Assembly: GCA_014706385.1 (NCBI GenBank) | Contig: JACGZH010000004.1 | Coordinates: forward strand, 1,798,001-1,862,000 | DNA: 64,000 nucleotides | From: Phaffia rhodozyma | Lineage: Eukaryota; Basidiomycota; Tremellomycetes; Cystofilobasidiales; Mrakiaceae | Reading direction: 5' to 3' | Part shown: piece by piece, positions 1-10,307 of the stretch | Layout of the letters: each line of letters starts with the position of its first letter | How positions within the stretch are numbered: position 1 is the first letter of the stretch | Program-made: the position numbers and the translations under genes | Notes under the pieces: model-generated | Databases searched by the model: none | Told to the model about the DNA's origin: nothing | What the model saw: the letters and a program-made list of their open reading frames with translations, nothing else

Positions 1-286
1 GAACGGGCTTTCCGTCAATGACACAGGGGATTTCAAAAGGCATCTGGGACTCCATCTCCTCGAGAGCATCCTGAAGAGCCTTTCGCTCTGGGGACCCTGC
101 AGGGTAGTTTCCCTGAAGAGGATGAAAAGACATAACAGAACGAATCATCAGTGAGCCGGTCGGCGATACGTATACATGCGCGCCTAGAAAGAGATGGAAC
201 GATGGGAGAACGTCTGAAAGCTGTGATGCACTGACCATCGGCTCGTTGGCGATCTTGGGGATAGAGAAAGAAGCAAGAGAAGCCAT
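1..286 (-). CDS. PUT2: Delta-1-pyrroline-5-carboxylate dehydrogenase, N-terminal part (cut by window edge)
   Basis: Catalyses NAD-dependent oxidation of P5C/glutamate semialdehyde to glutamate in mitochondrial proline catabolism. The start codon is at 286-284. The first exon (286-236) encodes MASLASFSIPKIANEPM and a GTCAGT donor follows. A second exon (112-1) begins GNYPAGSPERKALQDALEEM and continues to IPCVIDGKPV. The pattern 'NEP...GSPER.ALQ.AL......IPCV..' is characteristic of the ALDH4/P5CDH N-terminus. Both exons are in phase 0. The catalytic domain lies beyond the left edge. The gene is transcribed leftwards and shares a promoter region with the splicing-factor gene that starts at 1157. 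Confidence 0.82.
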   Translation of the reverse strand, partial: MASLASFSIPKIANEPMVSASQLSDVLPSFHLFLGAHVYVSPTGSLMIRSVMSFHPLQGNYPAGSPERKALQDALEEMESQMPFEIPCVIDGKPV

Positions 287-1156
287 TCTGAACGTGATAG
301 ACGGTTGGGATAGGATGGATAGGAGAAGGGATGTGTACTGTTTGTGGGAGAAAGAAGAAAAAGAAGAGAACGAGGAGAAAATGAAAAAGATGTGCTCGTT
401 TTAAGCTGACTAGATGGCCAGATTACCGCCGCGTTCTCTTACCGCCCGTCCGGATTTACCGCTCAAGCTCATCTTCTCTTTTTTGAATAAACTGTGGATG
501 AGATCAAACAGATGCGCTCGGTGAGGGAGAGGCGATGTGAAAATAGTCCGAGTTAAATACTTGATCAGAGATGGACATATGAACATATGAGCAGAAGACC
601 TGAGAGGAAACCAATGGACGATTGAAAAGAGACAGAGAGAATCGATCTGGCATCCGTATTTCCTTCTCCTCTCCGTCCAGGTTATCTCTTATGTGGTTTG
701 TTCTGATGTTTCATCTTATCCTCCAAAATTCAGTCGGACCAAGTTGTTGCAGCTAGGTGTGACCTTAAACCAGGAAGGCTACATGTTCATAGGCTGGAGC
801 GGCACACAGGACGGTGGATGGACAGATGAAGGACATAGACCTATCGTAGCAACGATGTACTCCTGTAGTTAGCGGGTCTATCCCACAGTCAGCCAGCACC
901 AACCCTGAACGGAGCCATAGACCGGTGCATGCTGATCGATACATGTGAGATAGTACAATTATCTTCATCATCCACGTCTTCCTTCCACCTTCTTCTCAAC
1001 TCTCCGTCCGATTCTTTCCAGAGGCTGAGTGTAGCGCCGAGGGCGGGAAAGACGATAAACTTTGTCACCTTCGCGCTTAACCCTAACACATCACTCTTTG
1101 ACTCGACATTCCCTCCTCACCTTCTTCTCGCACTCAGTCATCCGTTATACCACACC
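287..1156. promoter_or_regulatory. Divergent intergenic region
   Basis: About 870 bp between the P5C dehydrogenase start (minus) and the CCDC130-like start (plus). It is expected to hold both promoters. Pyrimidine runs precede the plus-strand start (about 970-1150). I see no convincing open frame, RNA gene or repeat. Confidence 0.4.
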
Positions 1157-2359
1157 ATGCAGGGCTTCAACAAATACCATCCCCCGGACTATGATCCCGC
1201 AAAGCATCCGACTCTTAACAGCTATCACAACAAGCATGCTCTCGGAGATCGGGCCAGGAAGATCAATCAGGGTATCCTCATCGTTCGGTTCGAGCTTCCG
1301 TTCAATATCTGGTGCGGAGGTTGTCAGGCTCACATCGGTGCGGGTGTAAGATACAACGCCGAGAAGAAGACGGTCGGAAAGTACCTTTCCACTCCGATAT
1401 ATGGCTTCAGGTGCAAGTGTCATCTGTGCGACCATTGGTTTGAGATTCGAACGGATCCACAGAACGCCCAGTACGTCGTTCATGACGGAGCCAGAAAGAA
1501 GGACGAGGACTGGGATCCAGAGCAGAACGGTGGCTACGCTATTCAAGGTGGATATATCTCCTGCTCTTTCTTTTGATCTTGTGAAAATGGTTGTGTGGTT
1601 ATCCGTCTCAGTGTTATTGTCGACTGACACGATATCTTTTCTCGTTCTCTCGCAGATACCGAGAAGCCGTCCACCGCCGCCCCGGACGCGTTCTCCCAGC
1701 TCGAAAAAACGACGACCCAACTGTCGACGACTCAACAGCGAGAGCAGCGTTTGTTTGAGCTATACAGCCTGTCCTCCCAAATGACCTCCGATCCATATAC
1801 ACTCTCCGCCAAGCTCCGGTCGACCTTCCGAGCGGATAAGCGAGTCAGACTCGGAAAGCAGGCTCAGGACGATGCGGTCAGGTCCAAATACGGGCTGGCC
1901 GATAGAGTTAGGCTCACGATCGAACAGGGAGGTTCGATCGATCAGGATACAAGCCAGGTGGAAGGCATGGACGCATGGAAGGCAGGAAGAGACGAGATCC
2001 AAAAGAGAGAAGTCGAAAGAGGCAGGGACAAGGCCAAGAGGATATCGTCACAGGACACTCAATCAGGGGTCGAGAGGCTCAAGAAAGTCGTGGTGGGGAA
2101 CACAAAGAGGCGGTTCGACCCGTTCCACCGACCTGGTTCCACTTCTTCTCTGTCCTCTGTTTCTTCTTCGAATTCATCCTTAGACGGGTACACATTCAAA
2201 ACAGGATCCTCTTCTTCCTCCTCGTTACGGTCGAAAGGTCGATCGATCAAGCTACCTCCTCCGAAACGGTCGACTTCTACATCCGTCTCTATCCCAGTAT
2301 CTGCACCAGATCAAAAGTCCGGTGGGCTTGCGCTTATAGAAGAGTATCAGAGCGATTGA
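1157..2359 (+). CDS. saf4: CWC16/YJU2-family splicing factor, CCDC130 (Saf4) type
   Basis: Spliceosome-associated nuclear protein of the Cwf16/YJU2 family. Two exons, 1157-1547 and 1656-2359 (phase 1, donor GTGGAT, acceptor CGCAG), give 364 aa. The start is the Met of MQGFNKYHPPDYDPAKHPTLN, aligning with the usual N-KYYPPDF-P-KH start. The N-terminal zinc-binding part is complete: WCGGCQAHIGAGVRYNAEKK followed by FRCKCHLCDHWFEIRTDP gives the two CxxC pairs typical of the family. A basic, coiled region follows (about residues 160-260), ending in a Ser-rich tail. The N-terminal spelling (KYHPPDYDP, KINQGILIVRFELPFNIWC) favours the CCDC130 branch over YJU2/CCDC94. The long reading frame upstream of 1157 has no support as coding. 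Confidence 0.87.
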
Positions 2360-2621
2360 ACTTGGTGCTCCGGGGTTCGAATGTTTCTTCCCCTATCCTG
2401 CTTTCCTCTCAGTTTTTACATCTCGTGTTTTCTTTTTCTTTTCTTGCGTTCATATCCGTTTGTATTCTTACATTTTCACTGTATCCATAGCCCTATTCAT
2501 CCACAATGAATCTTTCCGCTGGATTTCTATCCTCTGTCAATTGTGCTAGCCGTGACTCTGATCCGAGTTGGCCAGGCTGTTCTTGTCTCCGCATTACCAT
2601 GTAAAGATCATACAGACTTCT

Positions 2622-3710
2622 CTAGATAGGCTGATAGGATCCCTCACCCGTAGCGGTTCGACTTCCGACCGGTGGTCGGTTTGAACTCGGTGCGGATCCC
2701 AATCTCTGGCCTTGACCTTGACCAAATGGCTGGGTCGGTGCTGATCCGGGTCCGGGTTGACTATCGCTCGGAACGTTGTAGCCTCCGGGGATGGCTGCTT
2801 CCATGTCGGAAGCTTGCCAGACTATCGTGTTTGGTAAGAGACGAGATCATGAACGTTTGTCAGAGTAAACACCTCCGTTCACTTCGTCAAAGCAAACCAA
2901 GACAACGGCATAGGCAAAAAATCGAACAAGATAGAGTCCTTACCAGTCTGAGTGGAACCGGTGTTCAAATTGATTCCTCTGGAAGCAAGGAAAGGCACGT
3001 CAATTCCAGGAGCTTGGGCATACGTCTCATCTCCCCTCTCTCGAAGCGTGACTACAGTCGAATAGAACGTAGGGATCTAAGTTTGTTTTCAAATTCCCAT
3101 CCATTGCAACAAAAGCCATAATCGGAAGCAAAGGTTTTATTTGAGTAATCCGGATCCCAGCCTACGGAAGAAGAAAACGAAACGAATACCTTGAGAAGCA
3201 TATGGACGAGCGTCAACGTCCAGATCAAGAAAGATTGTCGATGGCCATACCGGATGAGCCAGATCAGGTCAACCGGGAACAAGCTCAGTCCAAGGAATCC
3301 GGCGAACAACCGAAGCGGCTGATTTGTCGTCTGAAGCTCATTTGCGATGATTCCGAACAGAAACAATTCGAGGTCTAGCAGATCGACAGAAGAAAGGACA
3401 AAGTGCGTTAGCGAAAATGGTTCACGATCTAATGCATCTACGTTCAAGAGACGTACTGTATCGAGGCGTTTTGAAAGGCGATAGGAAGAGCGCCAAGGAC
3501 TAGCGGAATGGATCATTTATCGATCTCAGTATGATGTTCATCGAACGATTGACTTTTGAAAGAAGAACCAAGAAAACGGCTCAAGTGTTTCCACAGAGAT
3601 GTGCACTAACGGCTTGAGTGGATAGAAGCTTCCGAGTATCACTTTTGAGTGAGTTTTGTTTATTCATACAAAAAGGTTATGCCAAACAGGGTCAGAACAA
3701 TCGAAGACAT
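2622..3710 (-). CDS. AGTRAP-like small multi-pass membrane protein (first exon unresolved)
   Basis: Five coding blocks read leftwards. Four have matching phases: 3499-3457, 3374-3190, 3076-2944 and 2821-2622 (stop). They give SLALFLSPFKTPRYNLELFLFG, then a hydrophobic segment ending LSLFPVDLIWLI, then LVHMLLKIPTFYSTVVTLRERGDE, then a Gly/Pro/Ser-rich tail ending GSYQPI. The order of hydrophobic segments and the LLK...RERGDE stretch resemble the type-1 angiotensin II receptor-associated protein family, which in animals traffics receptors through endomembranes. The fungal role is unknown. A first exon should encode about 20 further residues. ATG at 3710 (MSSIVLTLFGITFL) is hydrophobic and ends at a GTATGA donor, but its phase does not fit the next exon, so the 5' end is open. 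Confidence 0.55.
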
Positions 3711-3956
3711 CAAACAAGGCTAGCAAGCGGTATGATCAGCGTACAATGTGAAAGACATTGAGAAGGTTGATGGTAGGAGAACAGAGTAGATCTCAGAGAT
3801 GGCCAAGAGATGCGCTAGAGTTGGCGTCCGGTCTCACCCTGGCACGTCCTTTCTACGCGTCTCGCTTCGCACGCGTCTCGCGCCTGATTTCTCTTCGTCT
3901 TCTACTGTTTCTCCCTCCCTCCGTGTCTGTGTTGCAAAAACGGAGACTCTTCATCC

Positions 3957-6792
3957 ATGGACGACCTATCTGATCTGTCGGACTCTGACTTTCCGACTCT
4001 CACACAGTTGATCAATGCAGATGTATACAGACGTCAGGTCGATTCTCTATCATCACCGTGCTCCTCGACTATCACCACCTCTACAACAAAACCAAGAGGG
4101 AGAGGCAGATTCAGTCCTGACTCAAACAACATCAATCTGCTTCGCTCTCCTCTCACTGCTTCCTTGAACCATACTGGAGTCAATGTATCTGATATCTCAC
4201 CGAGAAGCTCGACATCTGTGTCGTCCAATGGACATATAGCTCGGAAAGGATACTCTGGAGGGAAATTCAAAATGGACATGCTGTCTGATTCAGAGGATTA
4301 TCGCGAGGCTAGCAGTCCATCCACCAAACTGAATTCAGGTAAGCGAATCCCTCCTGTTACTTTGGTCGTGGTCGACTCTTATCATATTAATAATAATAAA
4401 CTAAATCCTTAATCGACGATTGTTTCAAACAGGCTCAAAGAATTCGTCGGTAGCGTCCTCATCTGTTACGCCTAACGCGCAACCTCTTCAATCCTCCAGA
4501 AAACGGACGACTCGACGACGGAGCGGCCGGTGCAACGCAGGCAACCTATCACCACCTCCTTCCGTATCCTCTAAAGATGAACAGGCTACGGCTGATAATG
4601 ATTTCATATCCGATCCATCATCGTCTTATTCCAGTCCAAAGCGCCTCCCACAAGGATCATCTGAACGAACCACCCAGTCAGACGGGATATCTCGTAAAGA
4701 TTCGTGTGTTCTTCTCGAGAAAATAACAAGTCCGGCGATCTCTCACGAAGTGATCTCACTACTTTCAGAGGACGAGGAAGAAGACGCGGATGAATCTGAA
4801 TCTGAATTTGAAAGAGACGCGGTCGAACGATTCGTAATGGGTTGGGCAGACAAGGACGTGCCCGAGTCATCCGCTTTGCCTAGTCCAAACATAACGAAAG
4901 ATAGAGAGGAGACTCCCACCAAGCCTGGAAAGAGACTTTTTGGGAAACCAAAAGGATACGACCGGTTGGGTACACCCTCCCGTTCTCCATCTGAACCTTC
5001 TTTCACAGAAAACCCAGGCGCTCTCCTATCGTCGTCCAGATCAATAGATTCTCCTGCGATCGTCATCGATGACTGGGGGTTTCAGGGGACGGAAGATGGG
5101 TTTCTCGTATCGAATGAGGATGACAGTGTTCTCAGATGGAGTCCTCCTCCAAAGCGGCCCAGTCCTATCCGAGGGAGCCAGCCTGTTCATGACTTGCCAC
5201 GTCTCTCGCAACCCTCACCGTCGAGCGCGACGCCCTGTGAACCTCGTCCAAGAGCGAAACCGCGCTCAAAGGTAGCGGAGTCTCGGTCTGAACCGAGCGC
5301 CGTCGATCCTACTCAGACGGTGATGAAAGTCAACTCGAAGCATTGGAAGGCCCGTCGGGAGACTCTAGCTTTGGGCCTTGTGGACGAGCTTGATAGAAAA
5401 GTCTTCAAACAAGCCATCCGACCGTCACTCTGTAGAAATTCCGAAGCAAACGAGCGGAAAGACACGTCTGAGTTGGAAGGTTTGGTTTGGACAGGGAAAC
5501 TGAGGACGACGGCTGGGTTGAGTAGGTGGTGTCGAAAAGAAGGACCTGATGGGAAGGATGATCGACATATATGTACGGTCGAACTAAGTACTAAGGTGAG
5601 AAGCATATCTGATGGGAAGACAAAAGGGGAACAAGCAGGCAACGAGCGGACGATGAACCACTGACTGTTCTGTATATCTTAATGTTCGCTATCTTTCTGC
5701 CTACAGATTTTGGATACAGAAGAAAAAGTGCTGAGCACGACAGCGCACGAATTAGTGAGCTCTTCTCTCCAATATACGATCATTATCCTCGTTCATCATC
5801 TAAGAAGAGCTTTCTCCTACACTCTCGGACGAAAACAGTGCCACCTGGCTACCTGGATATTCGATGGAAAGAACACTAAACCACACGGAAAGGAATTCAA
5901 GGCATGGGCTCGAAAAGTCATGGACTATAGAACCGATATCTCAATCACCGTTCGTCTTCCCTTCCCTTTCCATCCCTCTCTTCGTTCTTTCTTGTCTGTA
6001 TTACCTCTGTCTTATTGGGACTCATCGGTTAATATCGGCCTTCTTTTTGATGTGTGTCTGTGTGCGCGCGATATAGACAAAACATACGTTCGAGATTGTC
6101 CATAAATACAAATGGATCTGCGAAGGCTGTTCCGCTAGGTGTGTTCTCTCATCATCGTCATCATCATCACCCCATTCGTGTCTGCTTGAACTTACTCAAA
6201 TATATACCTATCTCATCCGGCCGCTTCATAAACCGAACAACACCATAGTTACGGGAGAGACACGAAATCTATAGATCCGAGCAAACAATGTTGTGGGAAA
6301 TGTAAAGGTCGACTGGTCCCTCAGTTCAAATCTCAGAACACGAACCAAGACCAAGAGCAAGGGCTGAATGGTTCGAACGCGACTGCCTCTGGGTCGGGAT
6401 CGATGACGCCTCGGAAACCAAATGCTTATCGAGGTTCGTCTTCCTCTTTCTCCCTTCCTCCTTCATCGTTGTCGCTTTTCGAAAAGAAAAGAAAAGAGAA
6501 AACTCGACTGATCTCCTGAAGGACCATCTTTCTATGTGTGACCCAACTTGGAAATGAAGAGTTCGTGAAGGAGAATTACAAGACGACGGCGAGTCCAGGG
6601 ATGTCTGCTCCTCAAGTGATGAAACTGGTCGCCGAGAAATGGCGAGCTCAACAATCGGCCATACCGCCATCACCCTTGGCACAGGCCGAACCCAATTCCA
6701 GCGCCGATATCAATGGAGGAGCTCGAGGAAAGACGAGAGTAGAAAGAGGGGAGGGACATTTATCCAGTGTTCTGAGGGAATTAAGTATCTGA
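3957..6792 (+). CDS. GCNA-type SprT-domain metalloprotease with C-terminal HMG-like segment
   Basis: Likely a nuclear zinc protease for DNA-protein crosslinks, like the GCNA/ACRC and Spartan families. Seven exons in consistent phase (3957-4338, 4433-5595, 5707-5754, 5839-5949, 6077-6138, 6249-6433, 6560-6792) give 727 aa. Residues 1-480 are a disordered, Ser- and acid-rich region. The SprT domain follows: CTVELSTKILDTEEKVLSTT, then the catalytic HELCH (about residue 530, split by an intron), then W...KAWARK and YKWICEGC. A zinc-ribbon segment QCCGKCKGRLVPQF comes next. The last exon encodes REFVKENYKTTASPGMSAPQ and VMKLVAEKWRAQ, an HMG-box-like end as in animal GCNA. VISLLSEDEEE (about residue 233) and AIVIDDWG resemble SUMO-interacting motifs. 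Function is inferred from the family. Confidence 0.85.
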
Positions 6793-7090
6793 GAGGACAA
6801 AATTGCTTAATGAACCGAGTGCTTGTCCATCCGCCCATTCGGAATGTAATACTTGTTTCCCTCTCCTACCCAAAACCTTTACACAGGGTGTTTCTTGCAT
6901 AACAATATGAAAAAAAAAGGAAATGGAAGAAATTCTTTATATAATCAAGATCGCTATGTTTACTGCTGCTTGCATCTTTTGATGAGAAGGTTGAGAAATT
7001 AAGACGAGGAAAAACACACAAGCGAGTCGAGGTCAGGATGGAGCCGAAATATGACCTCAGGAGGAAACACGAAAGATACAGAATGGGGGC

Positions 7091-8998
7091 TTACTCTTGA
7101 GGGTTCTGGGCACCGGCGGCGGGAGCAGCATCGTCGTCCTCATCTTCATCCTCATCATCCTACATATCGGTCGGCCGGAGAAAGCGAGAAGGATGAGCAC
7201 CGAAGAGAAAGAAAAAAAGAACGATAGAACATAAAGGAAAGAAGAAAGGAATCTCACGTCGTCCTCATCGAGCTCATCGTAGTCGTCGTCCTCATCCTCA
7301 TCGTTGTCATACTCCAGAGCTTTACCGGTAAAGTAGTCTGAGGGAGTTGATTGAAAAAGAATTGAAAGAAATATAAGTACCAATCAGGCCATGACAAAGT
7401 ACATCTAAAGGAAAGGAGAAGGACAAACCGATGGCTCGGGGAATGATTCGCTCCTTGAGGTCCTCTCCGACCTGGTAGTCGAGCTCCAATCGCTGATCGA
7501 GAGTCTCAAGCTCAGCCTCGTCGATATCTCCGTTCTCGAGGTCCTCCATGTTTGGCGGGGAAGGAGGGCTGAAGAAGCTGAAGAACGAGTCGGTGGGCAC
7601 GGTCTTCTTAACGATTCGAGTCTTGCCCGTGCTCTTGTTTCGCTGCTTCTTGGTCTCGATCGTCTTGGTAAGGTCCTTGTCGGCGTTCCAGTTGATCTCG
7701 GTTCCCTCGGCTCGCTCGTAGACAAAGTCTCCCTGGTATCCAACCTCCTCCTGGTAGAAGTAGGTCTTGACGAGTTCGGTGTTGGTGAAATACTCATTCG
7801 GGGCAAACACAAAGGTGAGCTTGAATCCAGGGAGATCATCCTCAAGGTAGGAAAGCTGGATATCGGTCAACGCCTTGAAAGCCTGGTAGGTGATGGGGAA
7901 CGAAGCAAACAAATTTGATGTTTCAGCACAAACAATCAAAAAGACACTTCTCGGCGCAAGGAAGAGACTAACCTCCTCATCAGCCTCGGTGATCAACGAA
8001 CTGATTCCGTTGTGGTTCCTCAAAGCGGTCAACCAGAACTCGGGAATACCCTTGACATCATTGCTCATGCCCAAGTCGACGTTCTCGGGTTCCTCCTCAT
8101 CCTCATCATCAGAACCGTCGGCAGCCTCTCCAGCGGCGACCTCCTCAGAGGTAGGCTCGGCCTTACCGGCGATGATGTTTGATCGTCGCTCGTACAGAGG
8201 AGCGTAGAGTTTGGCAAACTGGAAGTCGAGGAGTGGCGATGAGAATCGGACGGAGGGTTTACGTATACACATAAATGAGAACATACCTTCTTCTCGAGGG
8301 CAAGAATCTCGAGCTGGAGCTTGTTCTCAAGCTTGGAGTGCTCAACCTGGATACCTTTCAAACCCTCAACTCGAGTTCGGACTGCAGGAGGAAGACTAGA
8401 AAGCGGCAGAGGCGATCGACGAGAGGAGAACGGAGAAGATGAAGGAAAGACAAGAACGGTTAATAATCTGTTGAGACAAGAACAAGCGGATTCCAAGGTA
8501 TGTTGACTGCTTACCTGTTGATGTATCCGGAAGACTTTCCAACGAGATCTCCGAGCTTGCCCTGGACGAGCGACATGAGAGCGGGGTTCTGAAGGTGATC
8601 ATGTCGAATTGTTGGACAGGACACAGAAAGTCGAGAATCCCAAGGTCAGCGTTCTGAACAGAAGCAAGTCGTCTCCAGGCTGGGGATAATATCGTCCAAC
8701 ATCCGTCTCTGGATGTTCTTTTGGGGTAAGTCTCGGTCGAGAGGCGGCCAGAGAAGAACAAAAGATGGACGCATATATGGCTCTGGAGACGAATGCTAGG
8801 AGTAGAGAACAAAGACAAGGCCAAGACGAGACTCACGTTGGCGAGCATCTGCTGGGCGGACTGCTCGTCCTCCTCCTCGACGTCCTCAACGGTGGGCTTT
8901 GTTGAGTTGGGAGCGACGATTCCTCCGCCGACGAACGAGTTGGCGGGTGTGGGAGCACCGTCAACCCGAGAAGAGGGAATGTTCAAGTTGGAAGACAT
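7091..8998 (-). CDS. NAP1: Nucleosome assembly protein NAP1
   Basis: Histone H2A-H2B chaperone. Seven exons (8998-8837, 8588-8515, 8395-8287, 8218-7973, 7882-7429, 7337-7258, 7159-7091) close in phase to 397 aa. Family landmarks are seen in order: a helical dimerisation segment (VEGLKGIQVEHSKLENKLQ), LYAPLYERRSNIIAGKAEPT, GIPEFWLTALRNH, DLPGFKLTFVFAPNEYFTN, VPTDSFFSFFSPPSPP, ELDYQVGEDLKERIIPRAI and DYFTGKALEYDND. It ends in the expected acidic tail (Asp/Glu-rich, last residues AAGAQNPQE). The 5' leader (8999-9060 on this strand) is an unusual CA-rich repeat. A solo LTR begins about 200 bp upstream. Confidence 0.95.
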
Positions 8999-9202
8999 GA
9001 TGGTGTGGGTGTGAGTATGAGCGTGAGCGTGGGTATGGGCCTGGGTGTGGGTATGAGCGGTGGTGGTGATGGATGGATGGGTGGGTGGCGTGGAGGGGTC
9101 CGTGCGGCAAGATGTTTTCTCTGGGTAGGAGCGTTCTGCATTGGGGCAGGAGAAAAAATAGTGTGGTTACGGGAGATCGTGGTTACATCAAGCCATCGTC
9201 AC

Positions 9203-9623
9203 TGTAAGGCTCTGTAAGGCTCGGTTGTTAAGAAGGTAACCAAGTGTAATCACTTGGTTCGCGGGGTGACACTTAGGCTCTGGCGATTAATATATCTGAA
9301 GCAGACCAAACTATTAACAATATACTTTGGATAAGAGGTTTCAACAAGAATCTCAGCTTGAGGAAAACTCTTATCCAAGAAGGCGCGAGGGCGTCCCCGT
9401 TTTATATCAGGACCCCTCGCGCATTTGGTCTGCCACTAAAGATATACATATGACGAGCCTAGAGAGGCTCGAGATCACGAAAACTAAAAAGATGAAGCAT
9501 GAACCATGCAAACTAGAGCATGATGGAAAATGGGCGAAGAGGCATAAGGGATGGAGGGAACGAATAGCCTGTAGGGGTAACCCACGTAAGAGAACACGTG
9601 ATACTTAACCCGTATCCCTGACA
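9203..9623 (-). mobile_element. Solo LTR (copy A) with 5-bp target-site duplication
   Basis: A 421-bp sequence begins TGTAAGG and ends CCTGACA (the TG...CA ends of LTRs) and is flanked by GTCAC at 9198-9202 and 9624-9628. It shares a near-identical first ~170 bp and a recognisable remainder with 30900-31279. Read on the minus strand it runs TGTCAGGGATACGGG...GCCTTACA and carries a TATA-like ATATAAAACGGGG about one third in, so minus is taken as the sense strand. The plus-strand start holds a tandem duplication of TGTAAGGCTC absent from copy B. No internal retrotransposon sequence remains. It lies between the NAP1 and HMG-CoA reductase promoters. Confidence 0.85.
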
Positions 9624-10307
9624 GTCACGGTGTTTCTTGAGAGTCAGTAATGTCCAGCTGTGACCTCACGTGACTAAACCCGACACGTGTGCTTCGACCG
9701 AGGTGGGACGATCTTTTTTTTGGGGGGAGAAACCGAGTGGGACGATAGAGAGGACTACGGAGAACTGTAGTGAATTGTAGTGCGCTCACTACGGAGAGTT
9801 CTAGTTGAGCAAGCGATGTGATTTTCAATACAATCCCGGACTACAAGCTCTCTAATAGAGCTCTATAATAGAAGGACAAAAGTCGTCCCACTCCTATCTC
9901 CCGCGCGTTTTAATAGAGCCGATTGTTTTTTTCCCTAATGTTTTATTTTCTTTCCCCGATCGGCTCATTTTTCTTCTCTCCGCGTATTCTTCACACAACG
10001 CTCCCTCCATCTTTTTTCTTCTTGTTCCTGTTCCTCTTCGTCTCCTTCCATTGTCTTCTTTCCTTCCTTCCTTCCTTCTTGCCTCTAGCCAGCTTCAACA
10101 GCGACGTCTCTCTCTCTCTGTGTGGTGATCTCCGACTGTAGTGTCTCTCTCGGTCACTTTCACGAATCAACTTCGTTTCTTTTCTGATCGATCGGTCGTC
10201 TTTCCCTCAATCCGTGCATACACTCACACTTACACTCACACCCACACACTCAAACACGCTAAATAATCAGATCCGTCTCCCCTTCTTGATCTCCTTCGGC
10301 TTAGGCA
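9624..10307 (+). promoter_or_regulatory. HMG-CoA reductase upstream region and leader
   Basis: 684 bp from the LTR edge to the reductase start. It contains two CACGTG E-boxes (9667-9672 and 9684-9689) only 11 bases apart, an imperfect hairpin-rich stretch around 9740-9810 (repeated ACTACGGAGA / GTAGTG units), a long CT-rich block (about 9925-10130) with a TTCC tandem run near 10062, and a CA-rich leader (ACACTCACAC units, 10216-10260) next to the start codon. E-boxes and CT blocks are seen directly; a role in sterol control is only a guess. Confidence 0.45.

Noticed and set aside
929..1156. Open frame continuing upstream of the CCDC130-like start codon
   Set aside because: The upstream part reads like Ser/Leu/Pro-rich promoter DNA and the family start matches the Met at 1157.
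2361..2400. GGGGTTCGAATG resembling a tRNA T-loop
   Set aside because: No matching acceptor stem, anticodon arm or D-arm upstream; it lies in the 3' region after the splicing-factor stop.
7405..7845. Long Ser/Arg/Pro-rich reading frame on the minus strand within NAP1
   Set aside because: It is the shifted-frame shadow of NAP1 coding sequence, with no independent splice or family support.
9000..9060. G/T-rich repeat before NAP1 as a telomere-like or CRISPR-like array
   Set aside because: Units are irregular and without spacers; it is the complement of a CA-rich leader.
9203..9623. Copy A as a DNA transposon with terminal inverted repeats
   Set aside because: Apart from the short TGT/ACA ends there are no inverted termini; TG...CA ends plus a 5-bp duplication fit an LTR better.
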